This document shows, piece by piece, positions 32,263 through 40,094 of a stretch of 41,284 nt of DNA (positions are counted from its first letter, which is position 1; each line of letters starts with the position of its first letter). Below the pieces are notes generated by a model. The model searched no databases and was not told the origin of the DNA. It was given only the letters and a program-made list of their open reading frames with translations. This stretch comes from Luteimonas saliphila (GTDB lineage Bacteria; Pseudomonadota; Gammaproteobacteria; Xanthomonadales; Xanthomonadaceae): assembly GCF_016774335.1 (NCBI RefSeq), contig NZ_JAETWA010000046.1, positions 302,465 through 343,748 on the forward strand, in the 5' to 3' direction. The position numbers and the translations under genes are program-made.

Positions 32263-33122
32263 GCACCTGCATTCTCGATGAGCCCAAGCTCCATGAGGAA
32301 ACCCATAGTCGCCTGACTAGCGTCTTTGCTCACGGCTCGATCAATAGAACTGTAGTCAGGCACTTCTCGGTTGGCGAGGTTGCGCGTGAACAAGTGGCCG
32401 ACCTCAGGATAGATCTTGAGCTGGCACACATTTCCCTGCTTGTGCATGCGCTCACAGAAAGTGCGGGCGTCGGATGCAAGGGTAATGTTGTCTTCTGCGC
32501 CCTGGAGCAGAAGCATGGGCGGAAGGCCAGCGCGGACATGAAGCGTGGGCGAAATGGCCGCCGCCTGAGCAGAGCCACCCGTGAGCTTTTGGAACCATTG
32601 CGAAGACTCAACTGATACGGCTGGGGACCGTAAGATCAAAGCATTCGGAACGGAAGAGTGCGAGCCTGCCGAGTCTTCGCTGAAGACTGTGGTCGATGCC
32701 GCAAGGTGGGCGCCCGCAGAGGTGCCGAGGGCTACCACTTTCTCAGGATCAATCGCGAAGCGAGCAGCATTTCGACGTACCCAACGTATGGCATTCCGCG
32801 CGTCTGCGACTGCATCGAACGGCGTAACCCCGTCTCGTGAAAGCCGATACTCGACCGAGACCGCTACGAAACCCAGGGTAGCGTACTGCTTTGCAATTGC
32901 ATCCATCCAGCTTGCTTCACCCTCGCTCCAACCGCCACCGTGGAACAACACCACCGCCGGCCGGCCGCTCTGCGTCGACCCCTCAGGCGCCAGCATGCGA
33001 GCACCTATTCCTACCCCGTTGCTTTCGAAGCGCTCAGTGCGTAGAGCGTTATCTTCGGCTGCGCGTCCACCACCTGACAGACTGAACAGTAAGGCGATGA
33101 GGGAGGTACGAAACATTCTCAT
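32256..33122 (-). CDS. Cassette gene: exported alpha/beta hydrolase (esterase/lipase type)
   Basis: 288 residues. A signal peptide (SLIALLFSLSGGGRAAE) precedes an alpha/beta hydrolase of the hormone-sensitive-lipase-like group: oxyanion loop VVLFHGGGWS (about 57), nucleophile in VALGTSAGAHLA (Ser about 134, GTSAG where relatives have GDSAG), acid in LLQGAEDNIT (about 213) and His in PEVGHLFT (about 242). Complete triad, so likely active on small esters in the periplasm. AAGGA lies upstream of ATG 33120-33122. The TGA stop is inside attC. It is the largest cassette gene. Confidence 0.88.
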   Translation of the reverse strand: MRMFRTSLIALLFSLSGGGRAAEDNALRTERFESNGVGIGARMLAPEGSTQSGRPAVVLFHGGGWSEGEASWMDAIAKQYATLGFVAVSVEYRLSRDGVTPFDAVADARNAIRWVRRNAARFAIDPEKVVALGTSAGAHLAASTTVFSEDSAGSHSSVPNALILRSPAVSVESSQWFQKLTGGSAQAAAISPTLHVRAGLPPMLLLQGAEDNITLASDARTFCERMHKQGNVCQLKIYPEVGHLFTRNLANREVPDYSSIDRAVSKDASQATMGFLMELGLIENAGAP

Positions 33123-33146
33123 GAGCGTCCTTAAAGTGGGTGTGCG

Positions 33147-33206
33147 TCCTAACGCCTGAGTAAAGCCGACCCGCGAAGCGGGTTCGGCTTGAACGAACTG
33201 TTAGGC
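33147..33206. repeat. attC site
   Basis: 60 bases, TCCTAAC to GTTAGGC (33200-33206), inner AGCCGACCCGCGAAGCGGGT return. Confidence 0.92.
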
Positions 33207-33713
33207 CTCGTAGCCCCAAGGCGACGAGGCCCGAACATGACTAGCTCCACCGCTATGCAGAACAGCAAGTAGCTCGTCTACAGCGCCTATGGGAGCAGAA
33301 CCAAAATCAACAGAGAACATGATGCCATCACCTTGTGGCTCCGGCGCTGTCACATGATGGATGACACCAAGTAAGCCGTGCTCGTTGACGGGCCGCGCCT
33401 CATCAAGATCGAGCCATTTGGAGCACCACTCCTGCAACTGAGCGGTGTCATCCGGGAGATCGTCTACCAAGAACTCCACGCCGTTCCAATGGATGGGGTG
33501 CAGTTGCACGACCAGACCAGAAGGCAAGGAAAACTCTCTGGAGCCAGTGTCCACAACTGGCTCCAGATCGACGTCAGTCATGTTGGACGGGTTAGTTGCA
33601 CCAGAAGCCATATCCGCGCGATAGAGGCGGAAGACCCGCGGCTGGCCATTGCCGCCAAGCTCAAACATGACCTCGGGGGCGCTTGGTCGGTACTGCTCCT
33701 TGTATGAGACCAA
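33201..33713 (-). CDS. Cassette gene: unknown soluble protein
   Basis: Up to 170 residues from a TTG at 33711-33713; an ATG at 33668 (MFELGGNGQPRVF) would give 155. Notable text: GLVVQLHPIHWNGVEFLVDD, LQEWCSKWLDLDEARPV, and VDELLAVLHSGGASHV near the end. No signal peptide. I do not recognise a family. The alternating strand and helix text fits an alpha/beta domain. The stop lies in the R' box of attC. Confidence 0.7.
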   Translation of the reverse strand: MVSYKEQYRPSAPEVMFELGGNGQPRVFRLYRADMASGATNPSNMTDVDLEPVVDTGSREFSLPSGLVVQLHPIHWNGVEFLVDDLPDDTAQLQEWCSKWLDLDEARPVNEHGLLGVIHHVTAPEPQGDGIMFSVDFGSAPIGAVDELLAVLHSGGASHVRASSPWGYEA

Positions 33714-33781
33714 AGCATGAAGGTAATGGTGATGCTACCTATCTCTCGCATCCGCAAAGACTGATTGAACTGTCATACGAG

Positions 33782-33841
33782 GCCTAACGCCTGAATAAAG
33801 CCGCGCCGGAAAGCGGCGTCGGTTTGAATGAATTGTTAGCC
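33782..33841. repeat. attC site
   Basis: 60 bases, GCCTAAC to GTTAGCC (one base off), arms AGCCGCGCC and GGCGTCGGTTTGAATGAA. Confidence 0.93.
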
Positions 33842-34333
33842 GTCATGCTGCAGGCCATGTACCAACTCGTGCCAGCGTTGCACGCTGATGCCGTGTTGCT
33901 GATCAAGTGAAAGCGGGTGGTCAGAAGGCTCCACGGTGAACAACGGTACAAGTCCAAGTGCTCGGGACTGTACAGAAAGTTTGAGGTTGATAGTGTCGGG
34001 GTAGGTTGGGATTGAGCTAGATAGCCAGCCAAAGTAAGGCGGGTCGCCAGCCCTCGACTGGTCCATCCAACGGTCTGACAAGTGCAGAAAGCTCTTCTCG
34101 CTAAGCGATGACCATACAGAGAAAGAGAGAGACCCCGGTTGGTCATGGATTGGTATCTCAATGTGGCCGCGGATGAAGAACGCCTTCTCATCTACGACGC
34201 ACTGATCCCGCGTGAGATCGACACGTAACGAGAACTCACTCTCTGGCACGAGAGTGCGCCAAGGCGCCTCGGAGCCAAAGCAGAGTGGCTGGTTAGCGAG
34301 TTTCTCTCCGCAGGTCGAGCATTTCCAGTTCAT
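33836..34333 (-). CDS. Cassette gene: DUF2199-family protein
   Basis: 165 residues. A C-x-x-C at the start (WKCSTCGEKL) is followed by the family's signature text: RDQCVVDEKAFFIRGHIEIP, SFSVWSSLSEKSFL, PYFGWLSSSIPTYPDT and DHPLSLDQQHGISVQRWHEL. DUF2199 proteins are frequent, uncharacterised cytoplasmic proteins of this size. It stops in the R' box of attC. Confidence 0.88.
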   Translation of the reverse strand: MNWKCSTCGEKLANQPLCFGSEAPWRTLVPESEFSLRVDLTRDQCVVDEKAFFIRGHIEIPIHDQPGSLSFSVWSSLSEKSFLHLSDRWMDQSRAGDPPYFGWLSSSIPTYPDTINLKLSVQSRALGLVPLFTVEPSDHPLSLDQQHGISVQRWHELVHGLQHDG

Positions 34334-34356
34334 GCTTACTAAATAGCCGGGTGGCG

Positions 34357-34415
34357 GCCGATACCTGAGTTAAGCCGACCCGCGAAGCGGGGTCGGCTTG
34401 AATGAACTGTCAGGG
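34357..34415. repeat. attC site, both boxes altered
   Basis: 59 bases. R'' reads GCCGATA and R' reads GTCAGGG, while the centre (AGCCGACCCGCGAAGCGGGG) is normal. Recombination activity is doubtful. Confidence 0.85.
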
Positions 34416-35105
34416 TGCGTCCTTGGGCAATGGGTCGCCGACAAGGTTTGCACGCAGCCCTTGATACTGCGGGTGGATGCTAAAAGGGCCGTAGCACAGC
34501 AAGCGGAGGATCTCCGCTGGTCTGCGATACCAACTGGCCCAGGCGAGCGGCGTATCACCGTTCGTGTCTTGGACTTCTGGCCGGGCGCCAGCATTGAGTA
34601 GAATCTGGACTGTATCAGCTGCTCCAAACGCTGCGGCCCGATGCAAAGGTGTTTCTCCTTTGGTGCGACAATCCCGCATAAAAGCACCGGTCTCAGCGCC
34701 GGGAACAGTAGTAGCGTTTGGATCAGCACCAGCGGAAAGTAGCACTCTCACTACAGGGTCATAGCGAACTCGGTCCTCCGAGCAAAGCGCGGAGTGCAAT
34801 GGCGTTTCGCCCGTGGTAGGCAGTGCCGGGCTTGCTGGCGCGGAATTCTCAAGCAGAAATTGACAAAGTTGCCAGTAACCATGAAAGGCTGCAGCGTTGA
34901 GGCCGAGATCAGGACCGAACTGGCGCAGGTTTTCGCCTTGTGTGAGGAGGTAGCGCAGTGCGCTCACGTCGCCATAGTAGGCACACCACTGAATAAGGGA
35001 GACGCCACCAGAATCGGTGGCCGAAGCGCTGCCACCTGCAGCGACGAAGTCAAGGACGAGGTCTGTCCTACCCGTAGCAATGCGATCTAGGAGAGCTCGT
35101 GTCAT
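34410..35105 (-). CDS. Cassette gene: ankyrin-repeat protein
   Basis: 231 residues from ATG 35103-35105; a TTG upstream is within attC. Ankyrin repeats fill the chain: SLIQWCAYYGDVSALRYLLT, LNAAAFHGYWQLCQFLLENS, ETPLHSALCSED, ETPLHRAAAFGAADTVQILL with NAGARPEVQD, and DTPLAWASWYRRPAEILRLL. No enzyme domain or signal peptide. A protein-binding role in the cytoplasm is likely, partner unknown. The TGA stop lies in the altered R' box of attC. Confidence 0.9.
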   Translation of the reverse strand: MTRALLDRIATGRTDLVLDFVAAGGSASATDSGGVSLIQWCAYYGDVSALRYLLTQGENLRQFGPDLGLNAAAFHGYWQLCQFLLENSAPASPALPTTGETPLHSALCSEDRVRYDPVVRVLLSAGADPNATTVPGAETGAFMRDCRTKGETPLHRAAAFGAADTVQILLNAGARPEVQDTNGDTPLAWASWYRRPAEILRLLCYGPFSIHPQYQGLRANLVGDPLPKDAP

Positions 35106-35115
35106 GGCATCAGCA

Positions 35116-35175
35116 CCCAAACGCGTGAGTTAAGACGGCTCGCGAAGCGGGTTCGGCTTGAATGAATTGTTAGGC
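35116..35175. repeat. attC site
   Basis: 60 bases, CCCAAAC (altered) to GTTAGGC (35169-35175), centre GGCTCGCGAAGCGGGTTCGG. Confidence 0.9.
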
Positions 35176-35200
35176 CGCTGCTGCATTGGCCTGTACGCGA

Positions 35201-35545
35201 CTAGAGCTGCCACAGCCCATGATCATTGCCGCCTTGGAGGTAGATAGCGAAGGTCCCGTGGCCGGGTATCTCCATGGGCGGAACGGCGACCTGTCCGCCT
35301 GCCTCAACTACAGCGGCAACAGCCGCTTCGATGTCTTCTACTAGCCAGTAGGGACGCACTACCGGATCCTCTGTTTCGCGCAAGGGCGCGCGTACACCCA
35401 CAAGTCCGCCGCCCGCCAACGCCGCGGTACGGGCGTTGCCGAGCCCGGCGTCAGGCTCGCCGAACTTCACGCCGCCCATTGCGGCATATGCGGCACATAC
35501 CGCGTCTACGTCCTTGGTCACTATCTCGAGATACTGGATCTGCAT
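35201..35545 (-). CDS. Cassette gene: VOC-family (glyoxalase-like) protein
   Basis: 114 residues from ATG 35543-35545. One VOC domain: IQYLEIVTKDVDAVCAAYAA, then VGVRAPLRETEDPVVRPYWL, VEDIEAAVAAVVEAGGQVAV and GTFAIYLQGGNDHGLWQL. Short for the family, so a dimer is expected. The metal site cannot be fixed. The frame stays open upstream across the neighbouring attC, which would add an Arg/Ser-rich stretch that is not part of the family. Confidence 0.85.
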   Translation of the reverse strand: MQIQYLEIVTKDVDAVCAAYAAMGGVKFGEPDAGLGNARTAALAGGGLVGVRAPLRETEDPVVRPYWLVEDIEAAVAAVVEAGGQVAVPPMEIPGHGTFAIYLQGGNDHGLWQL

Positions 35546-35633
35546 GGCTCCTACCTCGGGTTGATGACGAACATCATGCTGCGGCCTAACACCTGAGTTA
35601 AACCGCGCCGCGAAGCGGCGTCGGCTTGAATGA

Positions 35634-37030
35634 TGAAATGGACTCCTCCCGCGTCGCCACTCGGCCTCGTGGGCCACACTGAACTTTGCGGGTTTCAGTC
35701 AACGGGAGCACGAGAGGAGTCCACGCCGTGCATGCTACGACTGTCGCGATCGATTTGGCAAAAGAGGTGTTCGAGTTGGCCTTCGCCGATACGGCCGGCC
35801 GGATCCTGGAGCGCAAGCGACTGACGCGTCGTGCGTTTTCTCGGGTCATGGACAACCGCCTGCCATTGACCGTGGTGATGGAGGCCGGCGGCAGCGCGCA
35901 CTACTGGGGGCGCCGCTTTCAGGCACAGGGACACGTGGTGCGGCTGCTACCGGCCCGTGACGTGCGGCCGTAAGTGCGCCGCAACAAGACCGATCGCGCC
36001 GATGCCGCAGGCCTGGTCGAGGCGGCGCGCTGCGCGCAGATCGCCCATGTGCCGGTCAAGACCCCGCGCCAGCAAGGGCTGCAGGCCCTGCACCGTGTCC
36101 GCGAGCAGCTCAAGGCGCACCGCACCGCGGCCATCAACCTGGTGCGCGGCCTGCTGCGCGAGTACGGCGTGGCGATTCCCGAGGGTGCCGCCAAGGTGCC
36201 CGCCGCCGTGCGTGCGGCGCTGGAGGATGCGGACAACGACGTGCCGATGCCGCTGCGCGCGACGCTGGCCGAACAGCTCGATCGCATCGCCACGCTTCAG
36301 GCCGACATGGCTGCGATCGAGAAGCGGTTGGCCACGGAAGCCGCACAGGATGTCGCGGTCCAGCGCTACATGACCGTGCCTGGCGTTGGCCTGCTTGCCG
36401 CGACGGCCCTGCGTGCCGGTGCAGGCGACCTGTCGCGCTTCGGCAGTGGCCGGCACCTGGCGGCGTGGATCGGCCTGGTGGCACGAGAGCACTCATCAGG
36501 CCACCAGCGACGGCTGGGCCGGATCACCAAACGCGGCGACGCGTACCTGCGCACGCTGCTGATCCATGGTGGTCGCGCCGTGTTGCGCGCGGCGCTCATG
36601 CGACAGCGCGCCGGCCGCGACCTTGATCCGCTGCAGGCCTGGGCACTCGAACTTGCCCGGCGTCACGGCCACAACAAGGCCGCCGTGGCGCTCGCCAACA
36701 AGCTTGCCCGCCGGCTCTGGGCGCTCGATCACTACGGGGCCGCCTTCGATCCCCGCCACACCAGCCACAAGCCCGCGTAACACCATCAGCACTTCAACGC
36801 CAGGAGTGCAACTCGATCTCGATCATGACGAAGGGTTCGGTCCCCGAGTTGGGCAAGGCCGATAACAATTCCGGCGCACGACGCGGCTTGAACGATAGAC
36901 CCCAGCCCGCGGATCTCATGATGGCCCGAGCGCGCCGCGCTCACCCCAAGGCCGAATACACGAATGCAACCGTTCCGCTTCCGATGATCAGTGACCGATC
37001 ACTCTGCTGTTGCAGGAGGAGTCCATACAT
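35634..37030 (+). mobile_element. IS110-family (IS1111-type) element inserted in attC
   Basis: About 1.4 kb. The subterminal inverted repeats are perfect over 12 bases: ATGGACTCCTCC at 35638-35649 and GGAGGAGTCCAT at 37015-37026, a few bases in from each end as in the IS1111 group. There is no target duplication beyond an ambiguous ATGA. About 250 bases of non-coding DNA follow the transposase. Members of the IS1111-attC group are known to aim at cassette recombination sites. Confidence 0.92.
35728..36780 (+). pseudogene. IS110-family transposase interrupted by a stop codon
   Basis: It starts at GTG 35728 (GAGAGGAG upstream) with TTVAIDLAKEVFELAF, the first Asp of the DEDD set. It goes on VVMEAGGSAHYWGR (Glu), then RNKTDRADAAGL (two Asp). 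The C-terminal domain has VPGVGLLAATALRAGAG and HLAAWIGLVAREHSSGHQRR. Between the two parts the frame is broken only by TAA at 35971-35973, where relatives have a Tyr codon in a VRPYVRRNKTD-like text. The second part could start at the GTG that follows, but without the first catalytic residues. Confidence 0.9.
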
Positions 37031-37036
37031 GAATTG

Positions 37037-37318
37037 TTAGGCGCGCCCCGTCCAGAGGCGCACCAGCCAAGCGAAAGCATACTGCAGAGCCATTGGCAGT
37101 AGGCCGAAGAGCACGATGCAGCCGACGATAGAAATAACGAACGCGACCGCGGCATGCCCAGCGTAAGTTGTCCACGGCACAGGCCCATAGCCGCCCGCAA
37201 TTGCCCGGCCCTGCTCTGAGTAGAAGCCGACACTAGCAATGGCAAACAGGACGCCAAAGAAGGCTCCGACAGCGCCAGTGCTGATGATGGTTTGCTTAAG
37301 CTGCCGCTGCTGCCACAT
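37037..37318 (-). CDS. Cassette gene: small two-helix membrane protein
   Basis: 93 residues from ATG 37316-37318. Two hydrophobic stretches (ISTGAVGAFFGVLFAIASVG and AAVAFVISIVGCIVLFGLL) are joined by a polar loop with aromatic residues. Inner-membrane protein; no family recognised. The stop lies in the R' box of the attC that the IS has split, so the gene's end is right beside the element. Confidence 0.75.
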   Translation of the reverse strand: MWQQRQLKQTIISTGAVGAFFGVLFAIASVGFYSEQGRAIAGGYGPVPWTTYAGHAAVAFVISIVGCIVLFGLLPMALQYAFAWLVRLWTGRA

Positions 37319-37321
37319 AGC

Positions 37322-37381
37322 GCCTAACACCTGAGTTAAGCCGACCCGCGAAGCGGGTTCGGCCTGAATGAACTGTTAGGC
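37322..37381. repeat. attC site
   Basis: 60 bases, GCCTAAC to GTTAGGC (37375-37381), centre AGCCGACCCGCGAAGCGGGT. Confidence 0.95.
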
Positions 37382-37786
37382 CGCACTTCCGACGTACCGC
37401 TCTGCATGTTGCTGAGATTGATCGCCGAGTTCGTCCCACTCCGCCTTTGAATCAACCCAGATATGGGCTCGGACACTGAGACCAATCCCGGTCCCGGGCA
37501 GAAGCCCTGCTGGTATGAATATGCGCTCGCCATCATTCTTGCCAGGAAGCCGCGAACCGCAGGTCTTGCAGAACCACGTCTCCCACTGCGAATCGGGTTT
37601 AGACCACTTGACGATATGCTCTTCGCCTTGCAGCCATCTAAATTGCTCATCCTGAACTAGAACGACAGCGATTCCATTCGCGCCAGTTGCCCGCCGGCAG
37701 ATCGAACAGTGGCATATGAACACTCCGTCCGCGGCTCCTTCGAACTCGAATCTAACGGAGCCGCAATTGCAGTGACCGTTGATCAC
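37376..37786 (-). CDS. Cassette gene: GFA-family (CENP-V/GFA) zinc protein
   Basis: 136 residues from GTG 37784-37786, with GGAGG upstream. The GFA fold with its zinc cysteines: GHCNCGSVRFEFEG, FICHCSICRRATGANG and FCKTCGSRLPGKN. It is named for a glutathione-dependent formaldehyde-activating enzyme, but most members are uncharacterised. A second GFA cassette gene lies at 40379-40771. It stops in the R' box of attC. Confidence 0.9.
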   Translation of the reverse strand: MINGHCNCGSVRFEFEGAADGVFICHCSICRRATGANGIAVVLVQDEQFRWLQGEEHIVKWSKPDSQWETWFCKTCGSRLPGKNDGERIFIPAGLLPGTGIGLSVRAHIWVDSKAEWDELGDQSQQHAERYVGSAA

Positions 37787-37832
37787 CTGTTACCTCCGAG
37801 ACATTGAAGCGCCGGCTGTGGTGTGCTGTGCG

Positions 37833-37892
37833 GCCTAACGCCTGAATTAAGCCGAGCCGCGAAGCGGCTTCGGCTTGAATGAACTGTTAGGG
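37833..37892. repeat. attC site
   Basis: 60 bases, GCCTAAC to GTTAGGG (last base off), centre AGCCGAGCCGCGAAGCGGCT. Part of it (down to 37847) is translated as the tail of the next gene. Confidence 0.94.
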
Positions 37893-38278
37893 CGCGCGCC
37901 GAGTATGGAGCTGCACCGCACACGAACGAGTGGTTCGACATTCATGTCAAAGATTTGGGTGAGCTGATTGCCGTCTGGTGAAAGCATGAACGTTGACGCT
38001 TTGAGCCAAGTCTCACCTTCAATTGTAAGCTCAGCGACTAGTGCCAGCTCTTTCGTTCCCCGTACAACAACGACTTGCAATGGACCGGAGCTCTCGTGAT
38101 ACGAAATATGCCTCTTTCCGATGTGCAGAGCTGTGTCATCCGCTTCTGTTCCACAATCTGTCAAGCTGGTGCCCCAGTCACCCAAGAACTGTTCTGGGAC
38201 GATATGAGTAGAGTTGCCTGCAGAGAGTGGGACGGATAGGAAGGACATAGCAATTGCTGCGAAATATTGAGATTTCAT
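37847..38278 (-). CDS. Cassette gene: exported protein with an attC-encoded tail
   Basis: 143 residues. A signal peptide (YFAAIAMSFLSVPLSAGN) is followed by a small beta-rich domain (EQFLGDWGTSLTDCGTE, LQVVVVRGTKELALVAELTI, TFMLSPDGNQLTQIFDM). It does not stop before the attC: the last 13 residues (NSSFKPKPLRGSA) are encoded by the recombination site itself, ending at TAA 37847-37849. A similar tail is found on the gene at 39457. Family not recognised. Confidence 0.78.
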   Translation of the reverse strand: MKSQYFAAIAMSFLSVPLSAGNSTHIVPEQFLGDWGTSLTDCGTEADDTALHIGKRHISYHESSGPLQVVVVRGTKELALVAELTIEGETWLKASTFMLSPDGNQLTQIFDMNVEPLVRVRCSSILGARPNSSFKPKPLRGSA

Positions 38279-38293
38279 GATCTTTCCATAGCG

Positions 38294-38353
38294 CCTTAAC
38301 GCCTGAATTAAGCCGCGCCGCGAAGCGGCGTCGGCTTGAATGAATTGTTAGAT
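38294..38353. repeat. attC site
   Basis: 60 bases, CCTTAAC to GTTAGAT (38347-38353), centre AGCCGCGCCGCGAAGCGGCG. Confidence 0.94.
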
Positions 38354-39013
38354 GATCTGCCACCAGCGTGTCTTGCACCTAACTTTCTCAATCCTAGTCG
38401 GTGAGGATATGGCAAACGTTCCTTGACTTGTGGTTACCAGCACCTTGTCATCTGTTGTTACCCAAGAGGTTCTGACTCCAGCGGGTAGTTTGAATATCTC
38501 ATTGACCTCGGGTGCTCCGTCGCTTGAAAACGTAACCAAGAGAACAGAGCCAAAGTCATAAGATAGATGGAAGTAGCCGGTTGTAGCCAAGACGCCGTAG
38601 TTCATCAAGAACAGATCTTCGATATTAGCGTGATACAAGATCTTTGGCTGCTCGGCGGGGTAGTTCTCGCTGGCAAGCGCCAGCTCTCCGCCAAACTCGC
38701 CACGATCCGAACCAAGTAGACGACCGTGTGGTGTCCAAAGCGCAACTGTTGCGTGCACGACCTCAGTCCGCGATGTGTGTCCAGGCGGAGCGTCATACGT
38801 AACTTCGTAAGGGAACATGCCCATGCCGCCGACTTCAGGGCTTGCCATGTGCTTAATCTCATCCCGACCCAATCGCTCTTCGTAGCTCATTTGAGCGCAA
38901 GATACGAGACGTGGTTTTGGCTCTGGTCGCTCGTATGAGGTCAAGACAACCGCGGTGCCGAGGAGTAGAGAAATCGTCCCAGCAATCATCAAGATACGCC
39001 TCGGATGGATCAT
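38348..39013 (-). CDS. Cassette gene: membrane-anchored unknown protein
   Basis: 221 residues from ATG 39011-39013; a GTG at 39019 lies in the attC box. One N-terminal membrane segment (ILMIAGTISLLLGTAVVL) leads to a periplasmic domain of beta strands (EVVHATVALWTPHGRLLGSD, YFHLSYDFGSVLLVTFSSDG, SWVTTDDKVLVTTSQG). The strand pattern hints at a propeller or sandwich. No family recognised. It stops in the R' box of attC. Confidence 0.75.
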   Translation of the reverse strand: MIHPRRILMIAGTISLLLGTAVVLTSYERPEPKPRLVSCAQMSYEERLGRDEIKHMASPEVGGMGMFPYEVTYDAPPGHTSRTEVVHATVALWTPHGRLLGSDRGEFGGELALASENYPAEQPKILYHANIEDLFLMNYGVLATTGYFHLSYDFGSVLLVTFSSDGAPEVNEIFKLPAGVRTSWVTTDDKVLVTTSQGTFAISSPTRIEKVRCKTRWWQII

Positions 39014-39017
39014 GATC

Positions 39018-39077
39018 ACCTAACACCTGAATTAAGCCGCGCCGCGAAGCGGCGTCGGCTTGAATGAATTGTTAAGC
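39018..39077. repeat. attC site
   Basis: 60 bases, ACCTAAC to GTTAAGC (39071-39077), both boxes within the consensus. Confidence 0.95.
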
Positions 39078-39084
39078 CACGGAC

Positions 39085-39435
39085 CTAGCCAAAAAAGCAT
39101 GCGTGCTTATCCTCTGCAACGAGAGCCAAAAATTGCTCGATTGACCTGACTCTCGGTGCGTCAGGATAGCTATGCCATCTGAGGTCTGCGCGTTGCCAGT
39201 AGACTTTCCAGGAATCTTGCGCTTTGACGTAAGTCGCTTTTGCAGCCGGATGCTTCATTGTTTCGCCCGGCGCACCCCGCCAGCGGGGACGAACCTCAAA
39301 GATCTCGACGCTTTGGCCGGAGATGCGGAATGCGAGGTCTAACTTTGGCCGGATATGTGGTGATGGCCTGTGTTTCTGGATGAAGGAACCGACGACCTTC
39401 TCCAGCCTTTTTGTCTCAAATTCGCTGAGAGCCAT
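39085..39435 (-). CDS. Cassette gene: DUF3024-family protein
   Basis: 116 residues. The family text is clear: FIQKHRPSPHIRPKLDLAFR at the start, VEIFEVRPRWRGAPGE, AKATYVKAQDSWKVYWQRAD and LRWHSYPDAPRV, ending VAEDKHACFFG. DUF3024 is a common cytoplasmic protein family without known function, often on mobile DNA. ATG 39433-39435; the stop is eight bases from attC. Confidence 0.9.
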   Translation of the reverse strand: MALSEFETKRLEKVVGSFIQKHRPSPHIRPKLDLAFRISGQSVEIFEVRPRWRGAPGETMKHPAAKATYVKAQDSWKVYWQRADLRWHSYPDAPRVRSIEQFLALVAEDKHACFFG

Positions 39436-39442
39436 ATGCGGG

Positions 39443-39502
39443 GCCTAACGCCTGAATTAAGCCGACCCGCGAAGCGGGGTCGGCTTGAATGAATTGTTAG
39501 GC
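39443..39502. repeat. attC site
   Basis: 60 bases, GCCTAAC to GTTAGGC (39496-39502), centre AGCCGACCCGCGAAGCGGGG. It encodes the tail of the next gene. Confidence 0.95.
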
Positions 39503-39939
39503 AGCAGCTTATCCAAGGTATATGAGTACCCTCCGTCCGGACCTTCCCATGCTGCTTCGATTTTGTTTTGCGAGATGACCTTGCCGATGCTTCGGACGAT
39601 AGATCCTTTTTCACCAAACCAAGTTGTCAGTCGCTGGCGCTTCAACTCCCAGGTGTACGTGAATCGCGAACCATCGACGCCGTACAGCTGTGAGCGAAGG
39701 GTGTTTGTCTTTTCGTTCCATCCGATGAACTCGACGCCTTTGGGGCTTTCTTCCTTGGCATGGAGGTCAAATCGGTGGATCAGAAAGAAGCCGCCTTCCA
39801 ACCAGTCGAATTCAACAAAGCCGTCGATCGTGTCGCCATGCATGCGCCACTTCCCAATCAGCAACGTCCCAAGATTTACCAGATTCTTATGCGGTGACTT
39901 CGGAAGCTTTCCTACAAGATCGTTGTTGTCGTACTGCAT
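39457..39939 (-). CDS. Cassette gene: DUF1579-like protein with an attC-encoded tail
   Basis: 160 residues, no signal peptide. A lipocalin-like beta barrel is suggested by LGTLLIGKWRMHGDTIDGFV, WLEGGFFLIHRFDLHA, FIGWNEKTNTLRSQLYGVDG and FTYTWELKRQRLTTWF, as in DUF1579 and related heme- or lipid-binding folds. The match is loose. The last residues NNSFKPTPLRGSA come from attC, ending at TAA 39457-39459. The domain itself seems complete before that tail. Confidence 0.7.
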   Translation of the reverse strand: MQYDNNDLVGKLPKSPHKNLVNLGTLLIGKWRMHGDTIDGFVEFDWLEGGFFLIHRFDLHAKEESPKGVEFIGWNEKTNTLRSQLYGVDGSRFTYTWELKRQRLTTWFGEKGSIVRSIGKVISQNKIEAAWEGPDGGYSYTLDKLLPNNSFKPTPLRGSA

Positions 39940-40004
39940 GTCTGGTCCTGGTTGTTCGCGCGGGATGTCGGTCGCAGCGATGTCGGCATGACGGTTTTGG
40001 TGCG

Positions 40005-40064
40005 GCCTAACGCCTGAGTTAAGCCGCGCCGCGAAGCGGCGTCGGCTTGAATGAATTGTTAGGC
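40005..40064. repeat. attC site
   Basis: 60 bases, GCCTAAC to GTTAGGC (40058-40064), centre AGCCGCGCCGCGAAGCGGCG. Confidence 0.95.
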
Positions 40065-40094
40065 GGCACCCGACTTGCTGCCACCAGCGATATG

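Larger units (their letters stand above)
35584..37042. repeat. attC site split by an insertion sequence
   Basis: The left part is 35584-35633 (GCCTAAC to CGGCTTGAATGA) and the right part 37031-37042 (GAATTGTTAGGC). Joined they give a normal 60-base site; the split lies between the inner arm and the R' box. Confidence 0.93.
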
